DNA of 36,645 nucleotides from Pseudomonadota bacterium (GTDB lineage Bacteria; Pseudomonadota; Alphaproteobacteria; Rhizobiales; Beijerinckiaceae), in assembly GCA_021780435.1 (NCBI GenBank), contig JAJXYV010000016.1, forward strand, positions 1 through 36,645, in the 5' to 3' direction. The notes under the pieces are model-generated. The model did not search any database and had not been told where the DNA came from. It saw nothing but the letters and a program-made list of their open reading frames with translations. Made by a program: the position numbers and the translations under genes. Positions 7,192-17,655 of the stretch are shown one piece after another (position 1 is the first letter of the stretch; each line of letters starts with the position of its first letter).

Positions 7192-8508
7192 GTGGACCCG
7201 CGGCTCAGCCTGTCGCGATTCGTCGGCGGCGTCGCCTTGCTGCCATCGATGTTTTGCGCCGCCGCCGCGCAGGAGATTCCGACGCCCTTGCCCCTGAGCC
7301 TGTCGGTTCCGGACGCCTCGGTCTTTCTGGCGCAACAGGCCGATCTGCCGCGCACGCCCTTTTCGATCGATCGCCAGGATTATTCCGGCGTCGCTCTCGG
7401 CGAATGGCGGCTCTACCCCTTCCTTTACACGGGCCTTTCCTATGACAGCAATCTGCTGAACGCCAACAGCGGGAAAGTCGCGGACGCAGCCTTCAATTTC
7501 GCACCGACCTTCATCGCCACACGCAACGCCGGGATCCAGAACACGCTCGTCTATGGCGCCGCGGAGACGTCCAGCTATCTTCGCAATTCGGGCGCGGACT
7601 CCGTCACCGGCCGCATCGGCTTCCAGCACATGTGGGAATTACAGCGCGACCTCGTCTTCGATTTCGCCGGGGACGTCTCGCGCAGCGCCGACCTGACCAA
7701 TGGCGGCGACGCCGTCGCCGGCGCGCCCTTCTATCCGATCTATTCCAACGCCTATCGCATCAGCGCCGCCGCTCTGAAATCATTCGGCTCCCTTTTTCTG
7801 CACAGCTTCGTCGCCTTGTCCGACACGCAATATGACAGCACGACCAGGATTACGGGCGCGAGCCTTCCGCAAAGCTATCGGGATTATTCCGAAATCCAGG
7901 TCAAGCAGCGGGTCGGTTACCAATTCGGGCAGGTCTTCTATGTCTTTTCCGACACGTCGCTGAACTGGCAGGACACCTATTATTTTCCGGCGAGCGCATC
8001 GAGCGGCTATCGCGAGGTCGCCGGACTCGGGGCGACGCGCTTCGGTCTTCTCTATGGCGAGATCTATGCCGGCTATCAGGCGCAGGTTTATCGCTCCGCT
8101 TTGATCGGAACCGTCAACGACCCGGTGCTTGGTGGGCGCGTCGGCTGGTCGCCGCGCGCCTTTCTGAGCTTCGTCGCCAGTCTCGACGAAACCATCACGA
8201 CCCAGGATTTCGTGACCCCCGGAAATCCGCTTCCCGCCGCCGTCACGGCGCTCGTCGCGACATTTGGCGCGAATTATGCGCCTTCGAGCCGGTGGAGCCT
8301 CCTCGTCACGGCGAATTACATGCATGACGACTACAGCAACAGCCCGCGATCCGATGGCGATTTCGCTTTGGCGGCGACCTTCTCCTGCAAACTCAGCCGG
8401 ACTCTCGTCGCGTCGATCTCCACCCGGCAGATCATTCAGGACTCGTCCTACAGGCCGGCGTCCTATAGCCGGAACGTCTCCGCAATCGGCGTCACCTATC
8501 GTTATTGA
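7192..8508 (+). CDS. Outer-membrane beta-barrel protein of EPS loci (BBP2_2/VpsM-like), GTG start
   Basis: Signal-like N-terminus (SMFCAAAAQEIPTP), alternating beta-strand pattern throughout, aromatic C-terminus (...VSAIGVTYRY), sits between the Wza-like and Wzc-like genes. Confidence 0.75.
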   Translation: MDPRLSLSRFVGGVALLPSMFCAAAAQEIPTPLPLSLSVPDASVFLAQQADLPRTPFSIDRQDYSGVALGEWRLYPFLYTGLSYDSNLLNANSGKVADAAFNFAPTFIATRNAGIQNTLVYGAAETSSYLRNSGADSVTGRIGFQHMWELQRDLVFDFAGDVSRSADLTNGGDAVAGAPFYPIYSNAYRISAAALKSFGSLFLHSFVALSDTQYDSTTRITGASLPQSYRDYSEIQVKQRVGYQFGQVFYVFSDTSLNWQDTYYFPASASSGYREVAGLGATRFGLLYGEIYAGYQAQVYRSALIGTVNDPVLGGRVGWSPRAFLSFVASLDETITTQDFVTPGNPLPAAVTALVATFGANYAPSSRWSLLVTANYMHDDYSNSPRSDGDFALAATFSCKLSRTLVASISTRQIIQDSSYRPASYSRNVSAIGVTYRY

Positions 8509-8575
8509 GGATGCAAATGATTATTCCCGCAACGCATGAATTTTCGCGCGCCGTCCGAAGCCCGAGGGCGGCGCC

Positions 8576-10804
8576 ATGAACATCGCCGATTTTCGTTTCA
8601 CCGATCCCGCCGCCGGAGGCGTCCAGGGCGAAGACGCCGTCGATCTGCGTCTGATCCGGGACTTCTTCAAACGGCGCTGGAAAGTCATCCTCGCCGTGAT
8701 CCTCGCGACCATGACGGCGACGCTTGCATTCGTGCTGACGGTAAGCCCGCGCTATACGGCGACCGCCGAGATCCTTCTGGACCCCGCGGGGCGCAAGGCG
8801 TTCGGCGAATCGATCCTGCCGGATTTCAGCCTCGAAACGGCGAATGTGGACAGCCAGATCAGCGTCCTGCGCTCGGTCAATCTGCTGCGGCACGCTGTCG
8901 AGAAACTGGACCTGGCCCACGATTCAACCTTCGGCCAGCCGCCCAAGCCGCACATTCTGACCCGGATCATGAATGTGCTGCGCAGCCTCGATCATTTCGG
9001 CGCGCAAAGCCCGCCGCCCGATGCGGACCCAGCCGGCCTGACCGCGGCCGAACTGATCGCCATCGGCAACCTGTCCGAGGCGCTCGAAGTCCAGCGCTAC
9101 AATCGCACCTATGTGCTGAGCGTCTCGATCACCACCGACGCGCCGTGGCGGGCCGCGCGGGTCGCGAATGCGGTCGCTGACGTCTATATCGCCGACCAGC
9201 TTGCCGCACGCTATGAGGGCGCGCGAAGGGCCTCGGCCTGGCTCGCCGAACGGATGGAGGCGATTTCGCGCCAGGTCCGGGACTCCGAACAGGCGGTGTC
9301 GGATTTCCGCCGCGAGCACAATCTCATCTCGGCGTCCAACGAGGGCAAGCTGACGATCGGCGAGCAGCAGCTCTCGGAAATGAACGCGAAGCTCGCGGAA
9401 TTGCGCACGCAGACCGCCGAGGCGCGGGCCAAATATGAACAGGCCGCCGCGACCCTGCGCGCCAAGGGATCGATGGATGCGATTCCCGAGGTCGTGCGCT
9501 CGCCTGTCATCGCGCAATTGCGCAGTCAGGAGGCCGAGGTGGCGCGCCGCGAGGCCGAGCTGCGATCGCGTTATGCGGGCGACAATCCGCAAGTCGCCAA
9601 TGTCGTCGCCGAACATGCCGCGATCAGGCGTTCGATCGGGTTCGAAGCCGAACGGATCGTCGCCAATCTCAAGAATGATGACGACATCACCCAGGCGCGC
9701 GAGGATTCGCTGAAACGAAGCATCGACCAGGCGAGCGCGGCGAATGGCCTCGACGACGCGGTCGGCGTCCGCTTGCGCGAACTCGAGCGGATCAACGCCG
9801 CCAACAAGGCGATGTACGAATATTTCCAGACGCGGTCGAAAATCGCGCAGGAACAGTCCAATTTCGAACAGCCCGAGGCGCGGCTGATCTCGCCGGCGAC
9901 CGACCCGGTCATCCCCTCCTTTCCGAAGAAGACCTCGGCCGAGGCGCTGGCGATGATCGTCGGCGCGTTGCTCGGCATCGTGGTGGCCGTCGCGCTCGAC
10001 CTCTCCAACAACGGATTCCTCACCGCGCGCGAGATCGAGGACCGGCTCGATCTGCCTGTCCTCGGCGCCGCGCCCGCGCTTTCCGCACGGGCGCGCACTG
10101 TCGCGGGCAAGTTGCTCGATCCGGCCGCCTATGGCGCCGCGAAGCCTTTATCGCGCTATGCCGAAGCCATTCGCGGCGCACGCGTCGGGTTGCAGATGGA
10201 ATCGCCCGACAAGCCGCCAAAGCTGGTTCTCGTCACCTCGACGGCGCCGCGCGAGGGCAAGACGACGACGGCCATCGCCCTAGCGCTTTCGGCGCAGAAG
10301 GCGGGGGTGAGGGTGGCGCTGGTCGACGCCGACCTGCGTCATCCCGCCGTCACCTCCCATTTCGGTCTCGGCGGCCGGCCTGGCCTGTCGGACCTGCTCT
10401 CCGGCAAGGCGTCGAAAGATGAAATATCTCTTGAGATCAACGGATTGACGATCATTCCCGCGGGCGCCAAAACGACAATGCCGCCGGACCTTCTGGGCTC
10501 CGGGCTGATGCGGCGTTACCTCTCCGCGCTGCGTGGCCAGTTCGACCTTGTCCTCATCGACTCGCCCCCGGTGGCGCCAGTGATCGACGCGAGACTCCTC
10601 GCCCAACTCGCGGACAAGATCGTCTATGTCGTGCGCTGGCGGAAGAGTCCGCGCGAGATCGTTGCTCAATGCGTTGAGGCGGTCCGTGGCGAGGGCAAGG
10701 TCGCCGGCGTGCTGCTGAACCAGATCGACGAGCGGCACGTTCCGCATCATGGCCGTTATGCTCATTATGCTGGCCGGAACTATTCCGGCTATTACGAAGG
10801 ATGA
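8576..10804 (+). CDS. Polysaccharide co-polymerase / tyrosine autokinase (Wzz-GNVR-BY-kinase, Wzc/ExoP-like)
   Basis: Wzz region with N-terminal TM (RRWKVILAVILATMTATLAFVLTV), second TM, Walker A TSTAPREGKTTTA, Walker A' VALVDADLRHPAV, Walker B FDLVLIDSPPV, Tyr-rich tail GRYAHYAGRNYSGYYEG. Confidence 0.93.
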   Translation: MNIADFRFTDPAAGGVQGEDAVDLRLIRDFFKRRWKVILAVILATMTATLAFVLTVSPRYTATAEILLDPAGRKAFGESILPDFSLETANVDSQISVLRSVNLLRHAVEKLDLAHDSTFGQPPKPHILTRIMNVLRSLDHFGAQSPPPDADPAGLTAAELIAIGNLSEALEVQRYNRTYVLSVSITTDAPWRAARVANAVADVYIADQLAARYEGARRASAWLAERMEAISRQVRDSEQAVSDFRREHNLISASNEGKLTIGEQQLSEMNAKLAELRTQTAEARAKYEQAAATLRAKGSMDAIPEVVRSPVIAQLRSQEAEVARREAELRSRYAGDNPQVANVVAEHAAIRRSIGFEAERIVANLKNDDDITQAREDSLKRSIDQASAANGLDDAVGVRLRELERINAANKAMYEYFQTRSKIAQEQSNFEQPEARLISPATDPVIPSFPKKTSAEALAMIVGALLGIVVAVALDLSNNGFLTAREIEDRLDLPVLGAAPALSARARTVAGKLLDPAAYGAAKPLSRYAEAIRGARVGLQMESPDKPPKLVLVTSTAPREGKTTTAIALALSAQKAGVRVALVDADLRHPAVTSHFGLGGRPGLSDLLSGKASKDEISLEINGLTIIPAGAKTTMPPDLLGSGLMRRYLSALRGQFDLVLIDSPPVAPVIDARLLAQLADKIVYVVRWRKSPREIVAQCVEAVRGEGKVAGVLLNQIDERHVPHHGRYAHYAGRNYSGYYEG

Positions 10805-10948
10805 GGCGCCAAAGTCGAAGGCCTGCGAATGAAATGCAACCGGCGATGACGTTGTGCGCTGGCAGTTCTTTGCCTTGAAATGGCTTCCGGCCCCCGATGG
10901 GGGGCTTCGACCGCGCCACGGGCGTCTCGGGAGCTGGGTCAGGAAGCG

Positions 10949-12067
10949 ATGTACAGGGACGAAAGTCGCGAGAGCGCCTGGCCGCAGCCGAAGGTCGCGC
11001 TGATCACAGGCGTCACCGGCCAGGACGGCGCCTATCTCGCCGAACTGCTGCTGCGGAAGGGCTATTTCGTCCACGGCCTCAAGCGGCGTTCGTCCTCCTT
11101 CAACACCGGACGGATCGAGCGTCTCTATCAGGACCCGCATGAGCGCAACCGGCGCTTCGCCCTGCATTACGGCGACCTCACCGACGCCACCAATCTGATC
11201 CGCGTCGTCCAGGAGATCCAGCCGGACGAGATCTATAATCTGGCGGCGCAGTCCCATGTCCAGGTCAGTTTCGAGACGGCCGAATATACCGCCAACGCCG
11301 ACGGCATGGGCGCATTGCGGCTGTTGGAGGCGATCAGGCTTTTGGGCCTCGGCCAGAAGACGCGTTTCTACCAGGCCTCGACCTCGGAGCTTTACGGCAA
11401 GGCGCGCCAGGCGCCGCAGAACGAATCCACGCCGTTCCAACCGCGCTCGCCCTATGCGGCGGCCAAGCTCTATGCCTATTGGATGACGGTCAATTATCGC
11501 GAGGCTTATGGGCTTCACGCCTCGAACGGCATCCTGTTCAATCACGAAAGCCCACTGCGCGGCGAGACCTTCGTCACGCGCAAGATCACGCGCGCCGCCG
11601 CCGCCATCCGTCTCGGAGCCCAGGATCGCCTCTATCTCGGCAATCTCGATGCGGAGCGCGACTGGGGTCACGCGCGCGATTATGTCGAAGGCATGTGGCG
11701 TATCGTGCAGCAGCCGCTGCCCGACGATTACGTGCTGGCGACGGGGCGCAAGGAAAGCGTGCGCCGCTTCGCCGAACTGGCCTTCGCCGCGGCGGGGCTT
11801 CCCATCGCCTGGCGCGGCGCCGGCGTCGCCGAGCAGGGATTATGCGCGCGGACCGGCCGCGCGCTGGTCGAGGTCGATCCGCGCTATTTCCGTCCGGCTG
11901 AAGTCGATACTCTGATCGGCGATCCGAGCAAGGCTCGCGAGAAGCTCGGCTGGGAGGCGAAGACGAGTCTCGAAGACATGGTGGAGGAAATGGTTCGCCA
12001 GGATCTCGACGACATGGGAAGCGCGAAAGGCGCGCCGCCGGCTCCGGCCTTCCATGCGGTCGGCTGA
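10949..12067 (+). CDS. gmd: GDP-mannose 4,6-dehydratase
   Basis: [125 protein letters not shown]. Confidence 0.97.
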   Translation: MYRDESRESAWPQPKVALITGVTGQDGAYLAELLLRKGYFVHGLKRRSSSFNTGRIERLYQDPHERNRRFALHYGDLTDATNLIRVVQEIQPDEIYNLAAQSHVQVSFETAEYTANADGMGALRLLEAIRLLGLGQKTRFYQASTSELYGKARQAPQNESTPFQPRSPYAAAKLYAYWMTVNYREAYGLHASNGILFNHESPLRGETFVTRKITRAAAAIRLGAQDRLYLGNLDAERDWGHARDYVEGMWRIVQQPLPDDYVLATGRKESVRRFAELAFAAAGLPIAWRGAGVAEQGLCARTGRALVEVDPRYFRPAEVDTLIGDPSKAREKLGWEAKTSLEDMVEEMVRQDLDDMGSAKGAPPAPAFHAVG

Positions 12068-12094
12068 AAGCGTCCGAGCCAAGGTTCCTCGCCC

Positions 12095-13450
12095 ATGCCG
12101 CCCCGCGCCTTGAGCCTGATATCGAGCCGAAAGGAAGCGCTTTGCGCCAACAGGACCGCGCCCAAGGCGCTGGCCTTTTCGGCCTCCGGACAGATCGTCG
12201 TCGCCGCGACGGCCCTGATCAGCTTGCGCGTCTATACAGAACTGCTCGACAAGGCGGAATTCGCCCTGGCGATGATGGCGATGGGCGGCGTCGCCTTGCT
12301 CGATGGCGTCGTCGTCATGGCCCTGAACCAGACGCTGCTGTCGCTCTGCGCCGCGCTAGACGGCTGCGAGCGGCAACGCGAAGTCGCGACGCGACTCGGT
12401 TGGCGCCTGGCGCGTCTCGTCGTTCTCGTCATGGCCGGGCTCTCCGCCGTTCTCGTCGCGGCGCGCTTCATCATCCCGCTGCATCCCCTGATCTTTTTCG
12501 CGCCCCTGCTCATTGTCGTCTATCTCGGCGAAGAGATCGCCAAGACGACAATGCTCGGGCCGATGACCGCGCGGCGCGAATATCCGCGTTTCTCGCTGTG
12601 GGCGGCCGTCGAGGCGGTCGTGACGCTCGCGGTCATCGCCGCGACGCTGAAAATGCTGCGCCCTGACGCGGTCGGCTTCCTGATCGGCCTGCTGGCCGCG
12701 CGCCTGGCGACGACGACCGGCTTCATGATCCTGTTCTTCGGCTTCTCCTATTTTTCCGGAGCGACGCAGGCGCCGGAGCGCAAGGAGGTCGCTCGCGCGC
12801 TCACCTATGGCCTTCCCCTGAGCGTCATGGCGCCGCTCGGTTGGCTCAACGCCTTTCTCGATCGCTACGCCATCGCCTTTTTTTCCGGGCTTTCCAGCGC
12901 TGCCGTCTATACCGCGGCCAGCGGCCTCGTCGGCCGCCCCTATGCGATCACGACATCCGTGCTGACCAATTATTTCCGCCCTCTATTGTTCGAGGCCCCG
13001 GGCGCCGGGGACGCTCGCTCGCGAAAGCGCCGCCTGGCGCAATGGCTGACCGCCGCCTCTGTCATCGGTTTTGCCGGCGTCGCCGCTCTGGCGTTGCTGG
13101 CGAAATTCGTCGCCGCTCTGATCCTGGCGCCGGATTTTCGCGCCGGCGCGACGCCGATCCTGACGGTTCTCGGCGTGGCGCAGACTTTCGCGATCATGAC
13201 TCACGCGCTCGACAACGCCATCCTCGCCACCGGGACGAGCGGCCGCCTGCTGAAACTGCAGGCGGCCATGGTTGTCCCCGCTCTGGTTCTGGTTCCTCTC
13301 GGCGCCCTCCTCGCGTCGGGCTTCGGCGCGGCGCTTGGGCGCATGGCGTCCGAGGCGATCAGGTTCGGCGCGACCGTTCTGCTGTCGCGGGCGGCGCTGG
13401 AGCCGCCGCCGACGAAAACCTCTTGGAGCGCGGCGCCATGCGGATCGTGA
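12095..13450 (+). CDS. Wzx-like polysaccharide flippase / MATE-like multispanning membrane protein
   Basis: About 12 hydrophobic segments over 451 aa; locus context between EPS genes; YGLPLSVMAPLGWLNAFLDRYAIAFFSGLSSAAVYTAASGL. Confidence 0.8.
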   Translation: MPPRALSLISSRKEALCANRTAPKALAFSASGQIVVAATALISLRVYTELLDKAEFALAMMAMGGVALLDGVVVMALNQTLLSLCAALDGCERQREVATRLGWRLARLVVLVMAGLSAVLVAARFIIPLHPLIFFAPLLIVVYLGEEIAKTTMLGPMTARREYPRFSLWAAVEAVVTLAVIAATLKMLRPDAVGFLIGLLAARLATTTGFMILFFGFSYFSGATQAPERKEVARALTYGLPLSVMAPLGWLNAFLDRYAIAFFSGLSSAAVYTAASGLVGRPYAITTSVLTNYFRPLLFEAPGAGDARSRKRRLAQWLTAASVIGFAGVAALALLAKFVAALILAPDFRAGATPILTVLGVAQTFAIMTHALDNAILATGTSGRLLKLQAAMVVPALVLVPLGALLASGFGAALGRMASEAIRFGATVLLSRAALEPPPTKTSWSAAPCGS

Positions 13451-14553
13451 TCGCAACCACGAGCGGATTTCACCTGCGCCATCTCGCGCGCGAATGGATC
13501 GCGGACGGCCAGGACGTGACCTATATGACCTATCTGCCGAAATTTCGCATTCGTCGGGACGGAATTCCCACGACCAGAGCGCGCAGCTATTTCTGGCGCC
13601 TTCAGCCCTGGTCAGCCGCCGCTCTGTTCCGGCCGTGGTCCGCGCTGCGAAACGCCGCCGTTGACAGGGTCCTCTCACACGCCGACGCGGCCTATGCGGC
13701 TGACGCCCCACCTTGCGACATCTTCATCGGCCTGTCGGCCATGGCCGACGCCAGCGCCAGGGCCGCCCGCGAAAAACATGGCGCGAAGGTCGTGATCGAA
13801 CGCGGTTCGCGCCATGTGCTGAGCCAGGATGCATTGCTGCGCGCCGGCGGCGCACGGCCGTTGCGCGAGTCCTATATCCGGCGCGAACTCGCGAGTTACG
13901 ATTGCGCCGATGTCATCGCCTTGCCTTCGGACCATACGGTCGAAAGTTTCGTCGAACGCGGCTTTCCCGAGACGAAGCTTTTCCGGAATCCCAATGGCGT
14001 CGATCTCGCGCAATTCCCTCGGACGCCGCGCCCGCCAGGGCCGCCGCGCCTGCTCTTCGTCGGGCAATGGTCGACGCGCAAGGGATGCGACGTCATCACG
14101 GAGGTCCTGCGGCGCAATCCCGATTTCGATCTGACCCATGTCGGGACGTTAGCAGATCTGCCTTTTCCCGAACTTCCCAACGTGCGGACGCTCGGTCATC
14201 GGACCCATCCGCAATTGCGTCAGGAAATGGAGCGTCACCACATCCTTCTCCTGCCCTCGCGCGAGGATGGATTTGGCATGGTCCTCAGCGAGGCTCTGGC
14301 CTCGGGCTTGCCGGTGATCGGATCGACCAGAACAGGCGCGCCCGACCTGCGAGCCCTGATCTCGATGAAGGAGAGTGTGGAGGTCGTTCCGCCTTCCGAT
14401 GTTCCCGCGCTGGAACAGGCGATCCGGCGCATGGCGGCTTTCGTCGCCCGTCAGTCGCATGACCGTGCGATCCTGTCCGAGGCGGACAAGGCGGAGTTGA
14501 GTTGGGCGGCCTATGCGCGGCGCTACAGCGTGTTCCTGCAGACGATCGTGTGA
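13438..14553 (+). CDS. Glycosyltransferase family 4
   Basis: MRIVIATTSGFHLRHLAREWIADG..., VIERGSRHVLSQ, NPNGVDLAQFPR, RLLFVGQWSTRKGCDVI, LLLPSREDGFGMVLSEALASGLPVIGSTRTGAPDL. Start trimmed from ORF 12841; 13-nt overlap with the flippase gene. Confidence 0.9.
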   Translation: MRIVIATTSGFHLRHLAREWIADGQDVTYMTYLPKFRIRRDGIPTTRARSYFWRLQPWSAAALFRPWSALRNAAVDRVLSHADAAYAADAPPCDIFIGLSAMADASARAAREKHGAKVVIERGSRHVLSQDALLRAGGARPLRESYIRRELASYDCADVIALPSDHTVESFVERGFPETKLFRNPNGVDLAQFPRTPRPPGPPRLLFVGQWSTRKGCDVITEVLRRNPDFDLTHVGTLADLPFPELPNVRTLGHRTHPQLRQEMERHHILLLPSREDGFGMVLSEALASGLPVIGSTRTGAPDLRALISMKESVEVVPPSDVPALEQAIRRMAAFVARQSHDRAILSEADKAELSWAAYARRYSVFLQTIV

Positions 14554-14561
14554 GGGTGAAA

Positions 14562-15536
14562 ATGGCGCGCGGCGGCTTTCCCAGGGTCGTGATCATCGCC
14601 GTTTATTTCGGACGCCTGCCGGCGTATTTCCAGCTCTGGCTCGACTCCTGCCGCCGCAATCACGCCTTCGACTGGCTCGTCGTCACCGACGCCGAGACGG
14701 CGGCCTATGACTGGCCCGCCAATGTGCGTGCGCGACCGATGACTCTCATGCAATTTCGCGCGCGGATGAGCGCGACGCTGGGGCTCGAGATCCATTTGCG
14801 CAGCCCCTACAAGGCTTGCGACTTCAGGCCGATCTTCTGGACCCTGCTCGAAGGCGAGGAGCGCGCCTGTGACTTCTGGGGCCACTGCGACCTCGATGTG
14901 ATCTTCGGCAATCTCGCACGCTATGTCACGATCGAGATGTTGGCGCGCTACGACCGGATTTTCACGCTCGGCCATCTCACGCTCTATCGCAACGCAGACT
15001 TCAGCAACCGCATGGGTCTGCGTCCTCATCGTGCGCTCGACTGGCGCGAAATTCTCTCGGATCCCGAACATCGCGGTTTCGACGAACATATCGGCGTCGG
15101 CCTGATCTGGCGCGACCATCGCGCGCGGATGTTCAAGGATGAGTCGATTGTCGCGGATATCGATCCCGCCATCGCCCGCTTCGAGCGCGTCGCGCCCTAT
15201 CGCAATGACCGGGAGCAATTGTTCTTCCACGATCGCGGCCGGGTTCTGCGCGTCTTCTGGCGCAACGGGCGCAGGGACGAGGAGGAATTCGCTTATATCC
15301 ATTTCCAGAAGCGCCGGAGCATGACCGCGCTCCCGCCCCCGGGAACCGAAAGCTATGTCATCGCGCCGGGCGGATTCTTCGCCTGCGACGCCTCGGATCT
15401 CTCGCCGGACCTCGCGCGCCGGCTCAATCCGTGGCGGCCGGACCTGCGCGATTCGTTTCATCGCTGGCGCAGCGCCTTTCGTAGCTTCCGGCGCAGAAAA
15501 GGCTTCGTCCGCGACCTGCGGAGGGCGGCGCCATGA
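14562..15536 (+). CDS. DUF6625-like putative glycosyltransferase
   Basis: VVIIAVYFGRLPAYFQLWLDSCRRNHAFDWLVVTD, YKACDFRPIFWTLLEGEERACDFWGHCDLDVIFGNLARYV, FDEHIGVGLIWRD, EEFAYIHFQKR; DxD-containing segment (CDLDVIFG). Confidence 0.75.
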   Translation: MARGGFPRVVIIAVYFGRLPAYFQLWLDSCRRNHAFDWLVVTDAETAAYDWPANVRARPMTLMQFRARMSATLGLEIHLRSPYKACDFRPIFWTLLEGEERACDFWGHCDLDVIFGNLARYVTIEMLARYDRIFTLGHLTLYRNADFSNRMGLRPHRALDWREILSDPEHRGFDEHIGVGLIWRDHRARMFKDESIVADIDPAIARFERVAPYRNDREQLFFHDRGRVLRVFWRNGRRDEEEFAYIHFQKRRSMTALPPPGTESYVIAPGGFFACDASDLSPDLARRLNPWRPDLRDSFHRWRSAFRSFRRRKGFVRDLRRAAP

Positions 15537-16654
15537 CGCCGGCCCGGCGCGACGCGATCGTCCTCTCCGCGGCCGGGGCGGCGACGATCTCGCCACAGGC
15601 CTCGCGACGGCTGGAGGCTCTGCGCGTCTTTCTGCTCGCGGAGGTTTTTCTCGGCCATATCGCGGCAGTCGGCCTGCCGACCATACCGGAAATGGCGCGC
15701 GCGCCGAGCGCCTTTCATGTTGTCGCAATCGTCTTCCGGTTGTTGACGCGCTTTGGCCCCCAGGCCGCCTATCTCTTCGTCTTTCTCAGCGGCTTCCTTG
15801 TGGGCGGCGGTTTGCTGCGCGACCGGCTGTCCGGGCGTCCGCCGGCCTTTCGCGCCTTCATCGTGCAACGCATGACGAGGATCCTGCCCAACCTGTTCTG
15901 GGCGCTGCTCCTGTCAGCCGCCTTCGATCTGTCCGGCGCCTTTCTGTTGGGCGCGGCGCCGCTCTATCGCGCACAGAATTACGATTATGTCGCCGCGCTG
16001 ACGCCGACGCTTTTCTTCGCCAACCTGCTCAGCCTCCAGCCGACCTTCGTCGGCGCCTTCGGCTCCAACGGCCCGCTTTGGACGCTCGGCTATATCGTCC
16101 AGTTTTACCTTGCTGGCTTTGCTGCCGTCCGTTTCCTGTCGGCGCCGCATTCGTGGCGAGGCGCCGCGATTTTGGCGGCTCTGCCGATCATCGCCTTTTT
16201 CCGACCCGAATGGTTGTGCCTCTTTCTCGTCTGGGGCGTCGGAGCCATTCTTCGCGTCATCCGGCCAAGGCGTGATTTCGGTTGGGCCCCGCTCGCTTTT
16301 GGCCTGGCGCTTTTCGTATTCGCGAATCTGCTCTCGCCGCTGCCGTCAATTCTGCTCTGCGGCGTCTCCGGCGCCGGGATGATCCTCTGGGCGCAGGGCG
16401 CGCGGCGCGAATGGCCGGCCGCTGCTCGTGGCCGGATCAACCAAATCGCGAGCCTGGGCTATGAGGTCTACGCAATCCATTATCCGGCGACCTTTTTCAT
16501 CTTTGCGGTGATCTTCGGCGACAAGGCGACGACATTTGTCTCTTTCCTGGCCTTTCTGGCGCTCTCGACCGCCGTCGTCCTGGCGTTGGCCGCGACGATC
16601 CGGCTTCTGGTCCACGGAGCCGATCGTCTCGCCCTGGCGGAGGCGGCTTCATGA
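15533..16654 (+). CDS. Acyltransferase-3 (ExoZ/OafA-like) membrane O-acyltransferase
   Basis: RRLEALRVFLLAEVFLGHIAAVG (start of Acyl_transf_3), LFVFLSGFLVGGGLLRDRL, RAFIVQRMTRILPNLFWAL, NGPLWTLGYIVQFYL; multiple TM segments. Confidence 0.85.
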   Translation: MTPARRDAIVLSAAGAATISPQASRRLEALRVFLLAEVFLGHIAAVGLPTIPEMARAPSAFHVVAIVFRLLTRFGPQAAYLFVFLSGFLVGGGLLRDRLSGRPPAFRAFIVQRMTRILPNLFWALLLSAAFDLSGAFLLGAAPLYRAQNYDYVAALTPTLFFANLLSLQPTFVGAFGSNGPLWTLGYIVQFYLAGFAAVRFLSAPHSWRGAAILAALPIIAFFRPEWLCLFLVWGVGAILRVIRPRRDFGWAPLAFGLALFVFANLLSPLPSILLCGVSGAGMILWAQGARREWPAAARGRINQIASLGYEVYAIHYPATFFIFAVIFGDKATTFVSFLAFLALSTAVVLALAATIRLLVHGADRLALAEAAS

Positions 16655-17655
16655 GCGCGCCCCGGATCAGCGTCCTCATGACAATATACAACGGCGCGGC
16701 GTTTCTTCGTCCGGCTATCGAAAGCGTGCTCGCCCAGAGTTTTTGCGATTTCGAATTCGTCCTCGTCGACGACGGCAGCGCCGACGAATCGCGCGACATC
16801 GTTCGGTCCTTCGCCGATGTGCGAATCCGTCTGATCGAAGCGCCGCATGCGGGTTTGACGGCCGCGCTCAATCGCGGCGGCGCGGCCTGCCGCGGCGATC
16901 TGATCGCACGCATGGACGCCGACGACATCGCTGCGCCGGAACGTTTCGCCGCCCAGGCCGACCGGTTCGATCGCGAGCCCGATCTCGATGTGCTCTGCTC
17001 TGACGCGCGATTGATCGACGCGCGCGGCCAGACCATCGGAGCCCATCGCATGGGAGATTGGAACGGCGACATTTTGCGCGAGGCCTTGCTCCATCGCCGC
17101 CGCGCCATGCCGATCATTCATCCAAGCGTCATGATGCGCCGAAAGCTCTTCGCGCGGTTGGAGGGCTATCGCGATTTTTCTTGCGCCGAGGACCATGACT
17201 TCTGGTTGCGCGCGATGGGAGCCGGCGCCCGTTTCGACCATGTCGCACGCCCGCTTCTGTCCTATCGCGTCCATGCGAAAGGCCTCTCGCGCGCCAAAAG
17301 AGTCGAGCAGGCGAAGAACAGCCTGATGAGCGTCGTCGCGCATCTGGCGCGGGAAAAGACCGGCGTCGATCTTTTTGTGGAGCGGCCGGACCTGCTCCAT
17401 CATTGCCGCGAAGAGATCGGCGCTGTCCTGGCGCGCGAAATCCTGCCGGCGGAGGCTTCGTTCGCAACGATCAAGAAGCTAACCCGTGCAGGCGATTTCG
17501 CGCGCGGCGCGCTCGCCTTCGCCTGCGCGACTTTCCGGCACGGCGCGAAAATCCTGCCCGCGCGCCGTCGCGCCTTTCTGCGTCGCCTGAGCGAGTCGTC
17601 CGCGGCGCGCGTCGCCGACCAGTTGCGCGCCGCGCGCCTCGGAAGGGTCCGCTGA
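16651..17655 (+). CDS. Glycosyltransferase family 2
   Basis: ISVLMTIYNGAAFLRPAIESVLAQSFCDFEFVLVDDGSADESRDIVRSF, LNRGGAACRGDLIARMDADDIAAPERFAAQ, SCAEDHDFWLRAM. Confidence 0.95.
   Translation: MSAPRISVLMTIYNGAAFLRPAIESVLAQSFCDFEFVLVDDGSADESRDIVRSFADVRIRLIEAPHAGLTAALNRGGAACRGDLIARMDADDIAAPERFAAQADRFDREPDLDVLCSDARLIDARGQTIGAHRMGDWNGDILREALLHRRRAMPIIHPSVMMRRKLFARLEGYRDFSCAEDHDFWLRAMGAGARFDHVARPLLSYRVHAKGLSRAKRVEQAKNSLMSVVAHLAREKTGVDLFVERPDLLHHCREEIGAVLAREILPAEASFATIKKLTRAGDFARGALAFACATFRHGAKILPARRRAFLRRLSESSAARVADQLRAARLGRVR

Noticed and set aside
10860-10874. Sigma54-like promoter TGGCAGTTCTTTGCC upstream of gmd
   Set aside because: The GG-to-GC spacing is one nucleotide shorter than the strict -24/-12 spacing (N9 rather than N10), so it is unlikely to function.
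12841-13437. Possible N-terminal extension of the GT4 ORF
   Set aside because: Overlaps the flippase in another frame and is Arg-rich; the GT4 start MRIVIATTSGFHLRH at 13438 is clear.
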